Positions 1 through 15,824 of a DNA stretch of 64,000 nt are shown here, piece after piece (the stretch's first letter is position 1; each line of letters begins with the position of its first letter). The notes beneath the pieces were generated by a model. That model worked only from the letters and a program-made list of their open reading frames with translations, was not told the origin of the DNA and did not search any database. This DNA comes from Physella acuta. Taxonomy: Eukaryota; Mollusca; Gastropoda; Physidae. The DNA is taken from the NCBI RefSeq assembly GCF_028476545.1, contig NW_026733215.1:1-64000 (forward strand). Direction: 5' to 3'. Position numbers and translations under genes: made by a program.

Positions 1-570
1 GATATTTTTCTTCGGGGGGGGGGGGGGGGCAGAGATTACCTTTAAGCTTCGAGGAGCACTTTTAAACTGCTGGTGGGGGAGGGGGGGACTGGTTTTAATA
101 TTTTTTACATAAATTGTATTTTTAAATTTCGTAGGGGGGGTGGGGGGCGGTGTACGCGCTCTTGCCCCCCCCCCCCCCCCCCCCCCCCGCGAAAAGATGT
201 CGGAATGAAACAGGAAAGAAATAACTAGCAAGATAGCGATGACTGACAGCTCATTGTGAGCTGGTGTTCACTCTCATTGTTGACATTAAGATGTGACACG
301 TGATTGGTGAATTTTGTTGGTAGGGGAGACTAGCACGGAGTTATCTGGTTTAAAGAAAACATTTTTAGTCTTGGGGATGGGGGACGGCGGGGAACTTGAG
401 ATGAGGGATGTGGTGAGATGGGGAGGGTGTCTGAGATGGGGGAGGGGGTTGATGGGTGGGGGAGGGGGATGGAAAGGACAAAAGGCCGACTAGCAAAGAA
501 TAAATACCGCACCAATTATTCAACTTCAATTTCAAATTTTAGTACGTTTCCACACTCAATATATTGAGAA
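1..570. other. Low-complexity G/C-run DNA, no gene seen
   Basis: This stretch holds long homopolymer runs (G at 15-29, C at 165-188) and G-rich strings at 360-475. I see no exon with credible splice sites and no element ends. An open frame on the - strand here is Pro/Ser-rich translation of the G runs and is not supported as coding. Confidence 0.6.
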
Positions 571-757
571 ACAGAGAAAAAATTCTACCGCCCCCCCCCC
601 CCGAACGAAATGAAATACATATAATTTATATAGAAAATATATACTTTTAATAGTGTCCGACCCCCCCCCCCCCCCGAAGAAAGTCTACCGCCCCCCCCCC
701 CCCCCCCCCGAAAATTTCAAGCCCCTCCCCGGAGAAAAAAGTCTGGAAGAAACACTG
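571..757. mobile_element. hAT-like MITE, 5'-damaged copy
   Basis: This is related to the copies at 939-1086 and 4416-4609. It shares the internal C-run blocks, the cgaagaaagtctaccg block and the right terminal repeat gtctggaagaaacactg, which ends at 757. The left terminal repeat is degraded, so the start is approximate and no target duplication can be read. Confidence 0.6.
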
Positions 758-938
758 CCGATAAACAGCTGATATATAAGTGTTTATAGTGACACGTTTT
801 ATAATGCGCTAAACGATAAAATAAACACAGCTTTATCTTAACCTATATTAGTACAACAGTCGGTCATCTGACGTCATAAAATACATCCGTCTATATGCCT
901 TTTATGACGTCACGTGTACCGCCCACTGCCGTCGTCGC

Positions 939-1086
939 CAGAGTTTCTTCCAGGCATCCCGAAGAAAGTCTACGGCCTCCCCCCCCCCCCCCCCCACCGA
1001 ACGAAATGGAATTTACATAGAAATCATATACTTTTAACAATGCCCCCCCCCCTCATCCCGGATAAAAAAGCCTGGAAGAAACACTG
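939..1086. mobile_element. hAT-like MITE with 8-bp TSD
   Basis: The terminal inverted repeats are cagagtttcttccaggc and, at the other end, gcctggaagaaacactg. The flanks are gtcgtcgc (931-938) and gtcgtcac (1087-1094), an 8-bp target duplication with one mismatch, as hAT-superfamily transposition gives. It carries no coding sequence, so it would depend on a transposase in trans. Confidence 0.75.
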
Positions 1087-1190
1087 GTCGTCACACAGTA
1101 TTCATATAGACGGCGTAATTTTTCTTAAACGAACGTGATGCCCCCCCACCCCCCATATTACTAATACACTCAACCTATCCCAACCCTCAG

Positions 1191-5052
<3,862 letters not shown>

Positions 5053-5349
5053 ACCGTCAAGCGAGAGTTGGACCGCTTTAAGGGAGGCTATCTGACTGTT
5101 GAACATTGAATGTGTATTTATATTAGGAGTGCTGTCCCATTCTACGGCTTGAACACGGTTATTACTATAGCTTTATTAAATGGTTAAAATTGAGAGTTGT
5201 ATCAAATTAAAAAGCCTGTGTTTAGTAACCTCAACAAAATTTAATATGAGCTTGTGCGCGGATTTAGCTGCTTATAAAGAAAATGTGTATATCTTATTAA
5301 ACATTTAGACTCAACACTTACTAATTTTCAACTGGAAATGTTTTGTTTA

Positions 5350-5355
5350 AATAAA
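5350..5355 (+). promoter_or_regulatory. Polyadenylation signal AATAAA
   Basis: An AATAAA hexamer lies about 300 nt after the stop codon at 5050-5052 and is the best candidate end of the membrane-protein transcript. An ATTAAA at 5175 is an alternative. Confidence 0.5.
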
Positions 5356-5617
5356 TGAACATTATGGTGTAAATTATTTTTTTAAATCATTTTCTAAGAC
5401 TACAGCAAGTTATTTTCTACTCTTTTTGAATGAAAAAAATAACATTTCAACGATGTTCACAGTTCTAATGTGTTCGTCAAATGACCTACTATGCGTACAC
5501 ATTCCCGTACATTCCTAGTCTTAACCGAACGCTAAACCTATCATTCAGTTTATGGGCGTGTCAGTGGCTCTAGTGATACAATATTGTCGTTTGTACACGT
5601 TATGTGTGTACAACAAC

Positions 5618-5714
<97 letters not shown>

Positions 5715-7107
5715 GATTATTAAATTTTAGTTTGCTATTCAAAACAGTGTTCTTTAATTAATTTGTTATTTGTTTTAGTCATTTAAAAGTGTTGTTATCA
5801 TTATTGTCTTTCACTATTTGTTAAGATAGTTACAGTTAATTTATTGATTAGGGTAGTAAATATTTTTTGAAATACCCGCGAGATTTGGAACAGGGCGAAT
5901 GGCAGTTTGTTGTGTAAAACCTCTCTAATATCTCTCGGTCCATACAACCTCAGAGGCCGTGTGGTCTGTACTACGTCCTACTGGGGGAATTCAGTTCGCT
6001 CTAGTGGATACGAACTCTCTAATATCTAAAGGTCCATATAACCTCAGAGGCCGTGTGGTCAGTACGGCGTCCTAATGGATGTGTCCAACCGGCTCTGGTG
6101 AGTACCGAACATGGCGGACAGTGTAAGGGTGTCCAAAGGAATAGATTCCATTCCTGATGTTAGGCATTGAGGAGCTGTATGTACTTGTGGATTTCTTCTC
6201 TAGATTTTAATATTTTTTTGTTCTATTCTCTATAGTAGATATAAACATTGGCACTCTATATGAACTGTTTATGTGTATTTTGAAGGAATATATTCGGACG
6301 CTTTAATATTTTTATAAGTATAGGTGTTCCGAATTTACTAGGCATCAACGGAATATGCAGGATTTTGTAGTGGAAAAGAGAGGTTTAATGGCTGTAATTA
6401 AAGGTCCGGCAACTGTCGTTTTAAAGGTCGATGGTTAGTTCATCGTCTGGCGCCCTGTACCACGTGACTGGAGCCAGACGGTAAGCTACCCCACGTGCAT
6501 CCGGTAACTCCAGGCTGTGTCCAGCAGCTGTGGTCACCTAATCATGGAATGTTCGGTCTGATTCCAGAAATTACAGCTATAATCACCAAACTGTTTTAAA
6601 ATTGCTAAACAGGGTGTCGTTTTCCGTGAATTACCATACCCAGTCACAGATGGGATATGATTCACACTGTCACCATCACCTCCCCCCCCATACACACACA
6701 CTAACACACACACAATTGAGCGCGGGTAAGAGCACACAAACGTACACGCACACACACACGCGCACATACATTAGTGTGTGTATGAGTCTGCGATTGAGTA
6801 TGTGAGTGAGTGGGTCGGTGGGGGAGTGAGTGTGAGAGACAGAAAGAAATATTCCAGAACTACTCATTAAAAGAGGACGGTATGCAAAAAAGGTGTGGTA
6901 ACTTCTTGTTTAGTTCATACCATACACAATGTAACACCAGCTAATAGTTTTAATATAATATAACACAAACAGTTTAATTAATTTAGATCCGTTTTATTTG
7001 ACCATTAAAAAAAAAAAATAAAACAACTCTGTTTTCGAGTTGAATGATGAAAATATTCAAACGTTTTTTTTTTCATTTAATTTAATCCCAATTTTCAAAT
7101 CTGAAAT
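5356..7107. other. Intergenic DNA with a local duplication; no gene seen
   Basis: A TA/GT/TA array lies at 5622-5711. A roughly 100-bp segment is duplicated in tandem at about 5919-6012 and 6014-6105 (shared core cctcagaggccgtgtggtc). A CA/GT-rich stretch lies at 6680-6840. No exon with credible borders was found. The short open frames at 6534-6867 come from the CA/GT tract. Confidence 0.6.
5622..5711. repeat. Compound (TA)n(GT)n(TA)n microsatellite
   Basis: The TA, GT and TA blocks are contiguous in intergenic DNA downstream of the membrane-protein gene. Confidence 0.95.
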
Positions 7108-7226
7108 CTCGACATGAGATTATACCTAAAATCTTGACATGAGATTAGATAAAAAATCTTGACATGAGATTATATAAAAAATCTTGACATGAGATTATAT
7201 AAAAAATCTTGACATGAGATTATATC
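7096..7226. repeat. 25-bp hairpin-forming tandem repeat in the K1 3' region
   Basis: Five near-identical units contain aatcttgacatgagatt, a 5-bp inverted repeat (aatct/agatt) around a 7-nt loop. The array begins 20 nt downstream of the K1 stop codon in the gene's sense, so it would lie in the K1 3' untranslated region if transcription runs through it. Confidence 0.85.
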
Positions 7227-7246
7227 AGAAGGCTGTTGTCGTCAGG

Positions 7247-9238
7247 TTAACTTTCTCTCTTACACCTTCCACAGTAAACCGGTCTCACTTTCTCTTGGGG
7301 CGAACGGGCGCAGTTGTCCGCATGAAACTCGCAGGAGTTGGCGTAGGTCACGCCGTCACTGCCGCAGACGGGTAGGTAGATCCTGAAACAGGCGCGGCTG
7401 GGGCAGGGTGGGATCCAGTCCTGAACGTAGCACTTCAGGCACTGGCCTTCGTAGGCCACGGTGACGTCAGGCCGGTCGCAGTTGGAGTTCCGGAGGTCGC
7501 AGGAGTTGGGGTAGGTCTGGTTGTCCGTCCCACAGACGGGGAGGAGGATATCCGGACACGGCCCGGGACAAGTGCCGGTCTGTCCCAGGGCAGCGGCTGT
7601 AGGGTGGGAGAATGAGAAATCTAGAAACAGGTTACACGATTGTACATGGTGGAAAAATGCAAGGGGCGATTTTCTTTCAGGCATTTCTCGTGGGAGAACT
7701 GACCACCTCACCTCCCTAGGAAATATCAAGTTCTCACCCCCTCCCCCCTTTCCTCACAAAGAAAACAGTCTTAAAGAGACATTGAGTAAGAGTGGCATGA
7801 AAAGTCGCAATAATTCAATTAAAGATAAAAAGTAATTTTTTTTTTATAAATAAGTATGTGGGTATCTGAGAAGTCATAGAAGTTTGATATTTTAGTCAAA
7901 CTGTACCCATTTTTAACAGTAAAGCGTTGGTGTGTATTAATGAACAAGCAAGCACATTTTGTATTTGGGCTTTTTATTTTCATTTAGAATTTTAATGAAC
8001 TTTTACGAAAGGCAAAGAATAAAAAGCTAATTATTTCACGAGCTATATGCATCGACACTTGACTCACTTAAACGTTAGAAACTATGTGTTAAGACCACAA
8101 CCGGACATTTCGCTACACCCAAAAGAAATAAAAAGAATAATAAAAAACAAACAAACGCAAATGTGGTCTGTCACACACCCTCACTACAATAAAGACGACG
8201 GCTATTATAATTTAACACGAAGACAACAATACATAATCTTTCGACTTAGAACAGGCCACAACAGACTAAATCAACACATGCACAGAAAACTGAAGGTTGG
8301 GTGTGGCGAAATGTGCCCTTGTGGCAAGGCCCCGGAAAATACGGAGCACGTACTCCAGGAATGTACCTTGTATAGCCAGGCACGAGTCAGACACTGGCCC
8401 CTGCCCACCCCACTCAGGGAAAAATTATATGGGGCACCTGCCAAACTAGAGACCACAGTCCGGTTTGTCCACGAAGTTGGACTTGTTGTCTGAATCCTCC
8501 ACCATATTCTCAATTAAGAACGAAGAAGAAGATGTGTTAAGATAGCACACCATGATCAACTGCCGAATTCGTGACCTTTGTGTCGAGTGTTCTGCTAATC
8601 AAACACTTAAGCTCATAACATTTGCTAAAATGTAATAATTTTGTAAAACCTCAAAGTGAATGTGTTTAGATTCGTTTGACCACACTAAGATGCAACATTT
8701 ACTTGAAAAAATGAACGTCACAATTTAGCCCTATCAGTTCTTACAGTCTCTCAATCTTCTTCGTTTGCATTTATTGAAGGTGATTTCCTCTAATACAGTA
8801 TTTGGTATTTCCCGTCAAATTGTTATTCGCAAAATAACCCGTTCGCTGAATCCGAGTTTAGCTTGCTTAAATGTCTAGATTTTATTTCATACACTTAGTT
8901 CAACCAAGAACAATACAAGGAAGCATTTCTTAATTATTATTTTTTTCGTTTTTCTTTGTAGATAGGCTTCTATCCCCAGCAAAAGAGCCTGATCTGCGTT
9001 GGAGTCGGAACTCGGGACAATTGGGTTCTCAGTCATGAGCTATCCTACGCGACCACGTCGACCCCATACGTCAAGTTTGAAGATAATACACTTGCTCACC
9101 ATACGGACATTCCATCGCGTTAGGCCACAATACAATCAAACAGAATACCTTAATGAAACAATCCATCTTCACCGATATAATCAAATTAAAGAACTTACCA
9201 AAAAATCCGACCACCAACACAATCAACAGGGCTGTCAT
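7247..9238 (-). CDS. K1: secreted two-domain Kazal serine protease inhibitor
   Basis: Exon 1 (9238-9199, 40 nt) encodes the hydrophobic start MTALLIVLVVGFF. A GTAAGT donor and an acceptor before 7596 join it in phase 1 to exon 2 (7596-7247), giving 129 residues. Two Kazal domains follow, each with six cysteines in the C2-x7-C3-x6-Y-x3-C4 pattern (PVCGTDNQTYPNSC and PVCGSDGVTYANSC). An extra Cys in the linker (LKCYVQD) and one near the end (CGRC) match the array genes. The predicted P1 residues, two after the second Cys, are Asp in domain 1 and Arg in domain 2. Kazal proteins block serine proteases by a substrate-like loop; a secreted defence or digestive role is inference. K1 is the most diverged two-domain copy, has the tail KRES, and lies outside the tandem array. 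Confidence 0.88.
8030..8545 (+). mobile_element. 5'-truncated LINE fragment in the K1 intron
   Basis: An open frame at 8047-8493 encodes a 148-residue piece matching the C-terminal end of LINE polyproteins. It has an LTRRQQYIIFRLRTGHNRLN motif, then a CxC...H...C zinc-binding cluster (CGEMCPCGKAPENTEHVLQE). The reverse transcriptase core is missing, as is usual for truncated LINE insertions. A GAA-rich tail (gaacgaagaagaagatg) follows the stop. It lies antisense to K1 inside its intron. The clade is not certain; the tail and C-terminal motif fit Jockey/I-type families. Confidence 0.75.
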
Positions 9239-9395
9239 CTTGCTTTAAACACGTACACAAGTCGGAGAAAATATTTGGCTGAGGAAATAAATCGAACCTG
9301 ATTTGTATTGATTTCATATCAATAACAAAAAATTTTAAGTTGTAATCAGTGGCGTGGGTGAAGCTGGGGTGTGTGACTGTTAGGGGTTAGAATTC

Positions 9396-9642
9396 CAGGG
9401 GCGTAGCGAGGGGGGGGGGCGGGGGTGCGGACCGCACCGGGTGACACCATTTAGGGGGTGACACAAAGGCAAAAAATAGCAAATCGAAATAGCTTGAGGG
9501 GGGGTGGGGATGCAAATCAAAAGTTTGAGGGGGGGTGCAAATCGAAAATTTGAAAGTTTGTCCCCGGGAAGGGTCGCTACGCCTCTGGGGGGTGACACCA
9601 TAAGTGCCGCACCGGGTGACACCCGACCTCGCTACGCCACTG
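9396..9642. mobile_element. hAT-like MITE (gcgtagcgagg family) with perfect TSD
   Basis: The termini are caggggcgtagcgagg and, inverted, cctcgctacgccactg. The perfect 8-bp target duplication tagaattc lies at 9388-9395 and 9643-9650. The inside is G/C-run and non-coding, with the recurring phrase cgcaccgggtgacacc. Other copies are at 11427-11751 and 56277-56520, with relatives at 14941-15242 and inside the Helitron pair. Confidence 0.88.
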
Positions 9643-11426
9643 TAGAATTCCACACCCAAAATGTGAGTTGTCTCTCGTGAAGCTAGTTATGTGGGACGGT
9701 GATCTCGTGTGGCTGAATGTTTACAATTTTAAAATGATATACAACCATATACATTTACTTACTGTTAATCGTTAAAATTTCTGTAAGGGCATTCTGCAAG
9801 GAATGCCTATTCACTGTCAACTGCACATAGCCTTCGAAGTGTATTCGTAGCTAGCTATTTGTAACTGACCAATTATATTATTATTTTAATTGTATAGTCC
9901 TGCTGATAGTAAATAGAGTACACTTTCGAACAAGGTGATCAATGGGGTAGGTGAAGCAGAGTTTACCTGTTTCAGTGACATTGGCATATAAGGGATAGTG
10001 TGGTCAGCACTATGCCAAGCTTTACTCTCCCTAAAGTGAGTCAGGTACCCATCAGAGCTGGGTTGACTCAGGGACGTTCTACGGGTTACGATCCGGATAT
10101 CGAACTCGGCTTTCAAGTTAGCAGTCGTATACCCTACCGCTAAACCACGCCGTCCCACTGCGTGGGACTATAGATCTACATAAGACTACATTTTGCCTTA
10201 ATAGTGAACATAAAGGATCACGGGAGAAAAATGCTTCTCTTTGATGATTCAGTGTACGAAAAGACGTAAAAGGATATTCGTAAGGTTTTTAATTGGAATA
10301 GAACACATCTAAACCAACACAATAACGGAAAGTAACGAGGTATGATTTTCTCGAGTGATGGAAAATGCTACTAGATAACAAACTGTGATCTCAAACTTTA
10401 TTTCATCTAATGGCACCATCGCTTAAAGACTAAAAAGTACTAGATCTAGTACTAGACTAATTAAAACATTACGATTTTGTTTGAATTTAGTGAGAAGATA
10501 TTTCAATACTATTACAGTTATACTACTGAAACTAGATTGACGTATTCATATACAATATACACATTTTAAAAAGTATAACACAGTTGTTAAGATCTTGGTG
10601 TATCCTACTGAGATTTAAGCACATTGCACTGCATTACACTACGTACCTATTCCAGTTAACTCTTGCAGTGAATCAAACAACAAGGTGCAAGATTTTATAC
10701 AGAGCGGGTAAGTCATTATCCAAACATGTGAGATTCTCGTTCTTTGATAGAGTTAACCTCGCTTGGTAAATTAGCTGTACTTATGTGTACCTTAATTAGA
10801 CCAGCGTAGCTTGTGGAAAATGTCAGCTCAGTTAGAGTAGGACGATGATAACGACGATAATTATTGTCAGAGCGGCCAGCAAGATAATGAATCCCAATTA
10901 GTGACCACCACGTGACGAAGCACATAAAAGTGCTTCATATATCTGGACTCAACAGTTGACTCTATCTGGTATTAAACATAGTGTAACAGGTGAGGTTTTT
11001 GTTAGGAGCGGCGTATACACGTTTTCTAGCTGCATATTACCTGTATAATAAAAAAATAAATAACAATGGCGAATTATAAACAAAAAGTTAAGTAACACAT
11101 TGTGACCTACTTAGGTCTTGTTAATAGTTTAATGTGAATTTATTTGTACTCAATTGGCACTGAGCTCCCTATTTTATTAAATGATGTAATTTTTATTCAG
11201 ACCTATTTGAAGATATTCACGACGATGCTCGTGATACTTGTCTCTTGACCCCCCCCCCCAATAGTCCTTGACCTTAGTTACGCTATCCCATAATTAATCG
11301 GTGATAGAGAGATATAAAAAGAGAATTTCAGAATGACACGAGGCGCGAGACACTCACAGACATTTATTTCAGCTCTACTTAAAAATCCATGTTGTTATGT
11401 TTAACTAGTTAGTAATTATCTTGAAG
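9643..11426. other. Intergenic DNA; one SINE, otherwise nothing recognised
   Basis: Apart from the reverse-oriented SINE at 9950-10157 I see no exon, element end or regulatory pattern. A short palindromic agtactagatctagtact lies near 10436. Confidence 0.55.
9950..10157 (-). mobile_element. tRNA-derived SINE, reverse orientation
   Basis: Read on the - strand it starts with gggacggcgtggtttagcgg (A-box-like) and has a degenerate B-box-like GAGTTCGATATCC. The body then carries words shared with the SINEs of the Kazal array (gatgggtacctgactcac, gtgctgaccacac). It is more diverged than the array copies. Confidence 0.7.
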
Positions 11427-11751
11427 CAGTGGCGTGGCGAGGTCGGGTGTCACCCGGTGCGGCACTTAATGGTGTCACCCCTCCCCCAGATGCGTAGCGA
11501 CCCTTCCCGGGGACAAACTTTCAAATTTTCGATTTGCACCCCCCCCTAAAGTTTTCGATTTGCACCCCCCCCCCCCCCCTCAAGTTTTCGATTTGCACCC
11601 CCCCCCCCCTTAATCTTTCGATTTGCACCCCCCCCCCCACCGTCAAGTTTTTCTCTATATATTTTGCTATTTTTTGCCTTGGTGTCACCCCCTAAATGGT
11701 GTCACCCGGTGCGATCCGCACCCCCCCCCCCGAACTCCCCCCCCCGCCCTG
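11427..11751. mobile_element. hAT-like MITE (gcgtagcgagg family)
   Basis: It starts cagtggcgtggcgaggtcgg and is opposite in orientation to the 9396-9642 copy. The flanks tcttgaag and ccttgaag form an 8-bp duplication with one mismatch. Internal C-run blocks have expanded. Confidence 0.8.
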
Positions 11752-12003
11752 CCTTGAAGTTCATTTGTATTTCGTATCTTATTTTCTATGTGAAGGCTGT
11801 GTTAGTTTATTAGTTATCCTATCTAGTGTTAGTTATAGTTAAATGTGTGTGTGATATTCATGAGTCAGAAAGTTGTGCTTTCAACATTCCTATATATTTC
11901 CTCCATTGTATTTTTGTAATTAAGCTTGTTGCCTTTTAGATAGTTTCTGTTGTGAATAAAACTTTGACTCAGGAGCTCTTATTTTCTATTTTATACACTA
12001 GAC

Positions 12004-12219
12004 CAGAGGTCTCCAAACTACGGCCCGCTGGCCGGATGCGGCCCGCGATGTCCTCTCATCCGGCCCGCGGAGATCTTTTTGTTCACGGATAAACAGTTTG
12101 TTGGTGATGACTGAGGAACTTTGCCCAGGAAAATCAAAGACATGCCTGGAAGAAACTGGCCCCCGAACTGAAATTTGATAGTTAATGCGGCCCTCGGACT
12201 GAAAAGTTTGGAGACCCTG
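12004..12219. mobile_element. Short non-autonomous hAT element with perfect TSD
   Basis: The termini are cagaggtctccaaact and, inverted, agtttggagaccctg, and the perfect 8-bp duplication cactagac lies at 11996-12003 and 12220-12227. GGCCCGC-rich ends of this kind are typical of a widespread hAT group. A second, end-truncated copy lies at 54369-54549. Confidence 0.9.
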
Positions 12220-13133
12220 CACTAGACGTTAGTTGACGAGTTCACTTAGAGTTTCTGTTTTAGTAGTCTTTTATAGTTATTAATTAGATTAATCAGTTAA
12301 TCAGAGACCAACGCCGATAGAATCCGGGTGTTACGGTAAATAGTTAGTAATTAAGCACTTAACAACATTCTGTAGTAATAACTGGCTTCACCCCCTTTTC
12401 ACGGGCTACATATAATTTATTCAAAATAAAGGAAATATAGACTAAAGTACAAGTAGGCCTACGCTTTCAGTGGCGGAACTAAAAAAAATGGCCATCCCGC
12501 AAAAACATTTTAAGCCCCCTCTCCCCATATAGTATAGGCCTATATAATTATGTATATAACGAATATGTGGTACTCATTGCTGGCCTGTTCGGTTTTTTTA
12601 TTTAAAAAAAAATGTCAATCAATCTAAATTACAACATCATGTCATGTGTGTAAGAGCATTAGTGCGTTTTCAGAAAATCAGTTTTATTTTATCCCTGCTA
12701 TAAGATCTCTTAAACGCATGTCGGTCAAAAGAATATAAAACATGAAAGCTTTGTATAAATAATGGTGTCTCGTGTTATGTTTATTTTTTTTTTTTGTATT
12801 TATATTATTATTTTAAATACATTTTCTTTTTGTACAATGTCTTTCTTAATAAGTATTTTATAAAAAAATAATAATTAAGAGAAGTTATGGCTTTTTAATT
12901 TGATTAGTACAAATCTATTAAAAGGAGATTTTGAGCACCCCTATTTGACTATTTAAAAAGGGAAATAAGTCATAGAGGTGGTTTGAACGTTTGCTTATCT
13001 TTGATAAGTTTGATTGAAGGAGAATAAGGACTCGGCTTTCACAGTGGTTTAAAAACAAAGGAAAGAAGAAAATACAAGAATGTGGGGTGGTGTTTATGGA
13101 ATAAACATACTCCAACCGCAGCTAATCTTTTTA
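12220..13133. other. AT-rich intergenic DNA, nothing recognised
   Basis: I find no exon, SINE or element end here. The open frame at 12918-13115 on the - strand has no matching splice or domain evidence. Confidence 0.55.
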
Positions 13134-13820
13134 AATAAACCGGGAGTGATGTCCCCTAAACTTTCTCGAATATTCTTATATATAACAACAGGGGATGGGA
13201 ACTCGGGATATAGTTAAGAATTTTAATCCATTTTAAATACTTAAACTTTTTAAAATAGAATACAATCTCATTGAAAAAAGGATTGCTCACCAAGCGAACG
13301 CCGAAAAAAGATGTGTATAATAGTGCGGAATATTATTAGTACTTTATAAATTCACATGCGTTTTATGAGAAATCGGAAAGAGTGAAAATTAGTACTTCCG
13401 GTCAACGGAAATTACTCAAACTTTGAAATAAGGTAGAGAATTAGATCGTTTACTTACGTGTGAAATTCATTTATCTATCTGAAATAGTACTCAAGTTATA
13501 GGCTTTTGAAAAATTCAAAGTAGAAAAAGTACCACTTCCGATTATTGGAAATCGCTCAAAAGTTGATATGGATCTACGAGTTTGATAAAATACTTATATA
13601 TGAAATTTCATCAACCTAGCTGTAACGGTACTCAAGTTATCGTGTTTACACACACACAGACAGACAAACACACACACACAGAAATACGGACAAGATTGCA
13701 AAATTATGTTTTTCCGTATCAATGAGATGTAAAACGTCGAGATTTGTAAAAATCAAAAAAAAATTTTGCACGATTACAAGACTTTCTCTATACTTCGTAT
13801 ATATATCTACGAGAAAGTAA
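13134..13820 (+). mobile_element. Hairpin-ended interspersed repeat, copy 1
   Basis: It begins aaaccgggagtgatgtcccc and ends in an imperfect palindrome (actttctctatacttcgtat, then acgagaaagt). The body has a CA/GACA tract near 13650. Fuller boundaries come from the 27192-27838 copy, where an empty site exists. No coding capacity was seen, and the superfamily is not assigned. Confidence 0.7.
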
Positions 13821-13959
13821 AAACAACCATCAAGTCAACAATGCAAGATAATTATTTTTTTTTACCTATAATTTTTTTTTATTATGGTCGACTTTGGGTC
13901 CCTACATGGCAAATGTATGGGACTTTCAAATCATAATGTTCGGCCAGAGATACGCCTAG

Positions 13960-14390
13960 CAGGCAACATTGTTCTTAAATTAGACTTTGCTATCATTCCT
14001 GGTATAACTGTCATTTTCGAGAGTATATATGTTTTTCACTGGGCTAGACAAGTTAACTGTTTTTCACCAGCTAGACAAGTTAACTGTTTTTCACCGGCTA
14101 GACAAGTTAACTGTTTTTCACCGGCTAGACAAGTTAACTGTTTTTCACCGGCTAGACAAGTTAACTGTTTTTCACCGGCTAGACAAGTTAACTGTTTTTT
14201 ACCGGCTAGACATGTTACCACTATGTGTTGATACAGTAATAGTTTGAAGCATACGTGGTTAAATTAAAAATGACACCAGACATCATTAAATTTATTTAAC
14301 AAAACCCGTGCATACTGATAAAAGAACTTTCATTCGCCATTTAAAATTTACATAATAAGTTCATACTTTTTAAAAATAAGTGTGTTCTTA
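13960..14390. repeat. Left fragment of segmental unit U1 with a 27-bp tandem repeat
   Basis: 13965-14036 and 14260-14390 match the 3' flank of K4 at 28617-28870 (ttcttaaattagacttt, attcgccattt). Inside it, 14036-14220 holds about six copies of a 27-bp unit (gctagacaagttaactgttt plus ttcaccg). The unit length is a multiple of three, so LDKLTVFHR-type frames stay open without implying a gene. Confidence 0.75.
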
Positions 14391-14863
14391 TTTTTAGCGC
14401 AATTTTCATTCTGGAGAATTGCGTTTATTAACTCGTCATTTCTGGGAATGGATGGATGAATGAATGAATGTATGGATGAATGTGTGTCCGGGCTTTAAGT
14501 CGTATCTCCTCCTCAACGAAGCAATATCGATGACTAGTTCCAAAAGCAATTATATTAAGCAAGTTACGAGAATGAGCATAGGCCATAAAAATTCCGGGTT
14601 TCTTTCATGTATTTCCCGGAAAAGCCAAAAAACCTCGAAAAAAATCAGTTTTTGGCCCATATCTCGGCAACCAGACCACTTAGCGACTTGAAACATGTAC
14701 CAATCGATTCCTGCCATAATTTAGAACAATATTGCCGAAGAAAGTTTTCAAAAATATCCTATCGTTCGGTCACAAATTTTAAAATTACATAAACACCTAC
14801 AAACCGATCGTTCTTCTAGCTTGAACGCACCCCAGCGTTATACGTCAGAGCTATTTTTAGATA

Positions 14864-15535
14864 ACACTAGAATACCCGTCATCCGTTGGATAACTGTGGG
14901 TTTCGGGGGTCATCCATCAAAAAACATCACGTCTGTCACTCAGAGGCATAGCGAGCCTTCCCGGCGCCCGGGGACAAACTTTTCGATTTTAACCCCCCCC
15001 CCCCCCCCAAGATTTCGATTTTCAACCCCCCCCCCCCCTCAAACTTTTTATGTGCACCCCCCCCCCCTCCCCCACTCAAACTTTCGATTTGAACCCCCCT
15101 CAACCTTTCAATTTATTTTTCCAAACCATTTTGGCGCCCCAACATATGTCCCCCCGCCCCCCCCCTCCACCTCCCCCCGCCTCCCCTTCCCCCCCCCGCC
15201 TCCCCTCCCCTCCCGCCCCCCCCCCTCCTCGCTACGCTACTGCAGTGTCACTTATCGTCACAAAAAACAGACCCCACATTCAAAAATATGTTTTTTATCT
15301 TTTAAAAACACCGAAAACAACGATTTCGGACTATCCCTTCATATACTGACGTCACAGGTGACCTACTCAACTCTACTTCACCTGCCCAGTGTCCCGCCAA
15401 GTCTCAGACAACAAAAACTATTCCAGCCGAGCATGTCTCTAACCACACTATCCCTTCATTTGCTTAGGACAAAAAAACAGATGAACCCTACTTCACCTGC
15501 CCTGTGCCCCGCGAGGTCCTGATAGTCAACCTTAT
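14864..15535. repeat. Interspersed repeat (agaccccacattcaaaaa family) with nested MITE
   Basis: The same order of words occurs at 23935-24270 (ataaccgtg...gggtcatccat, cagaccccacattcaaaaa, actatccctt...tatgctgaggt). Here it is split by a gcgtagcgagg-type MITE at about 14941-15242. The MITE ends are cagaggcatagcgag and ctcgctacgctactg, and the flanking duplication tgtcact is imperfectly placed. The 3' part ends in ctctacttcacctgcc, like the SINE tails in this window. Confidence 0.6.
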
Positions 15536-15824
15536 CATTCACATATAGGGCTTAAGAAAAAATAATTGAAAACGTAAAAAAAAAAAAAGTTCTATTAATG
15601 TTTATGACACTGACTTTAAAATTTAGCCTTCATTCTCCAAAGCAAATTTTAAAATGCTTTTCTGGCATATCTAGCCCTGGCCACCTATACAATGTTTAAA
15701 TAATGTGAACACTCGCCATTTTGCTCGTGGTAAACATGGCCTAAAAATGGTCGGCAGACATGCGTCCGGTCCGTACGCCATATTGTTGTTAGCAGCCGAC
15801 CACGCCTCCAAGTTAGTGAGTAAT

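Noticed and set aside
7108-7226. CRISPR-like array
   Set aside because: The units are directly contiguous with no unique spacers, and the DNA is clearly eukaryotic.
9380-9659. Pro-rich small proteins
   Set aside because: They lie wholly in a non-coding MITE with C runs.
14029-14247. LDKLTVFHR repeat peptide
   Set aside because: A 27-bp tandem repeat keeps frames open on both strands, and it sits inside a duplicated 3' flank of a Kazal gene.
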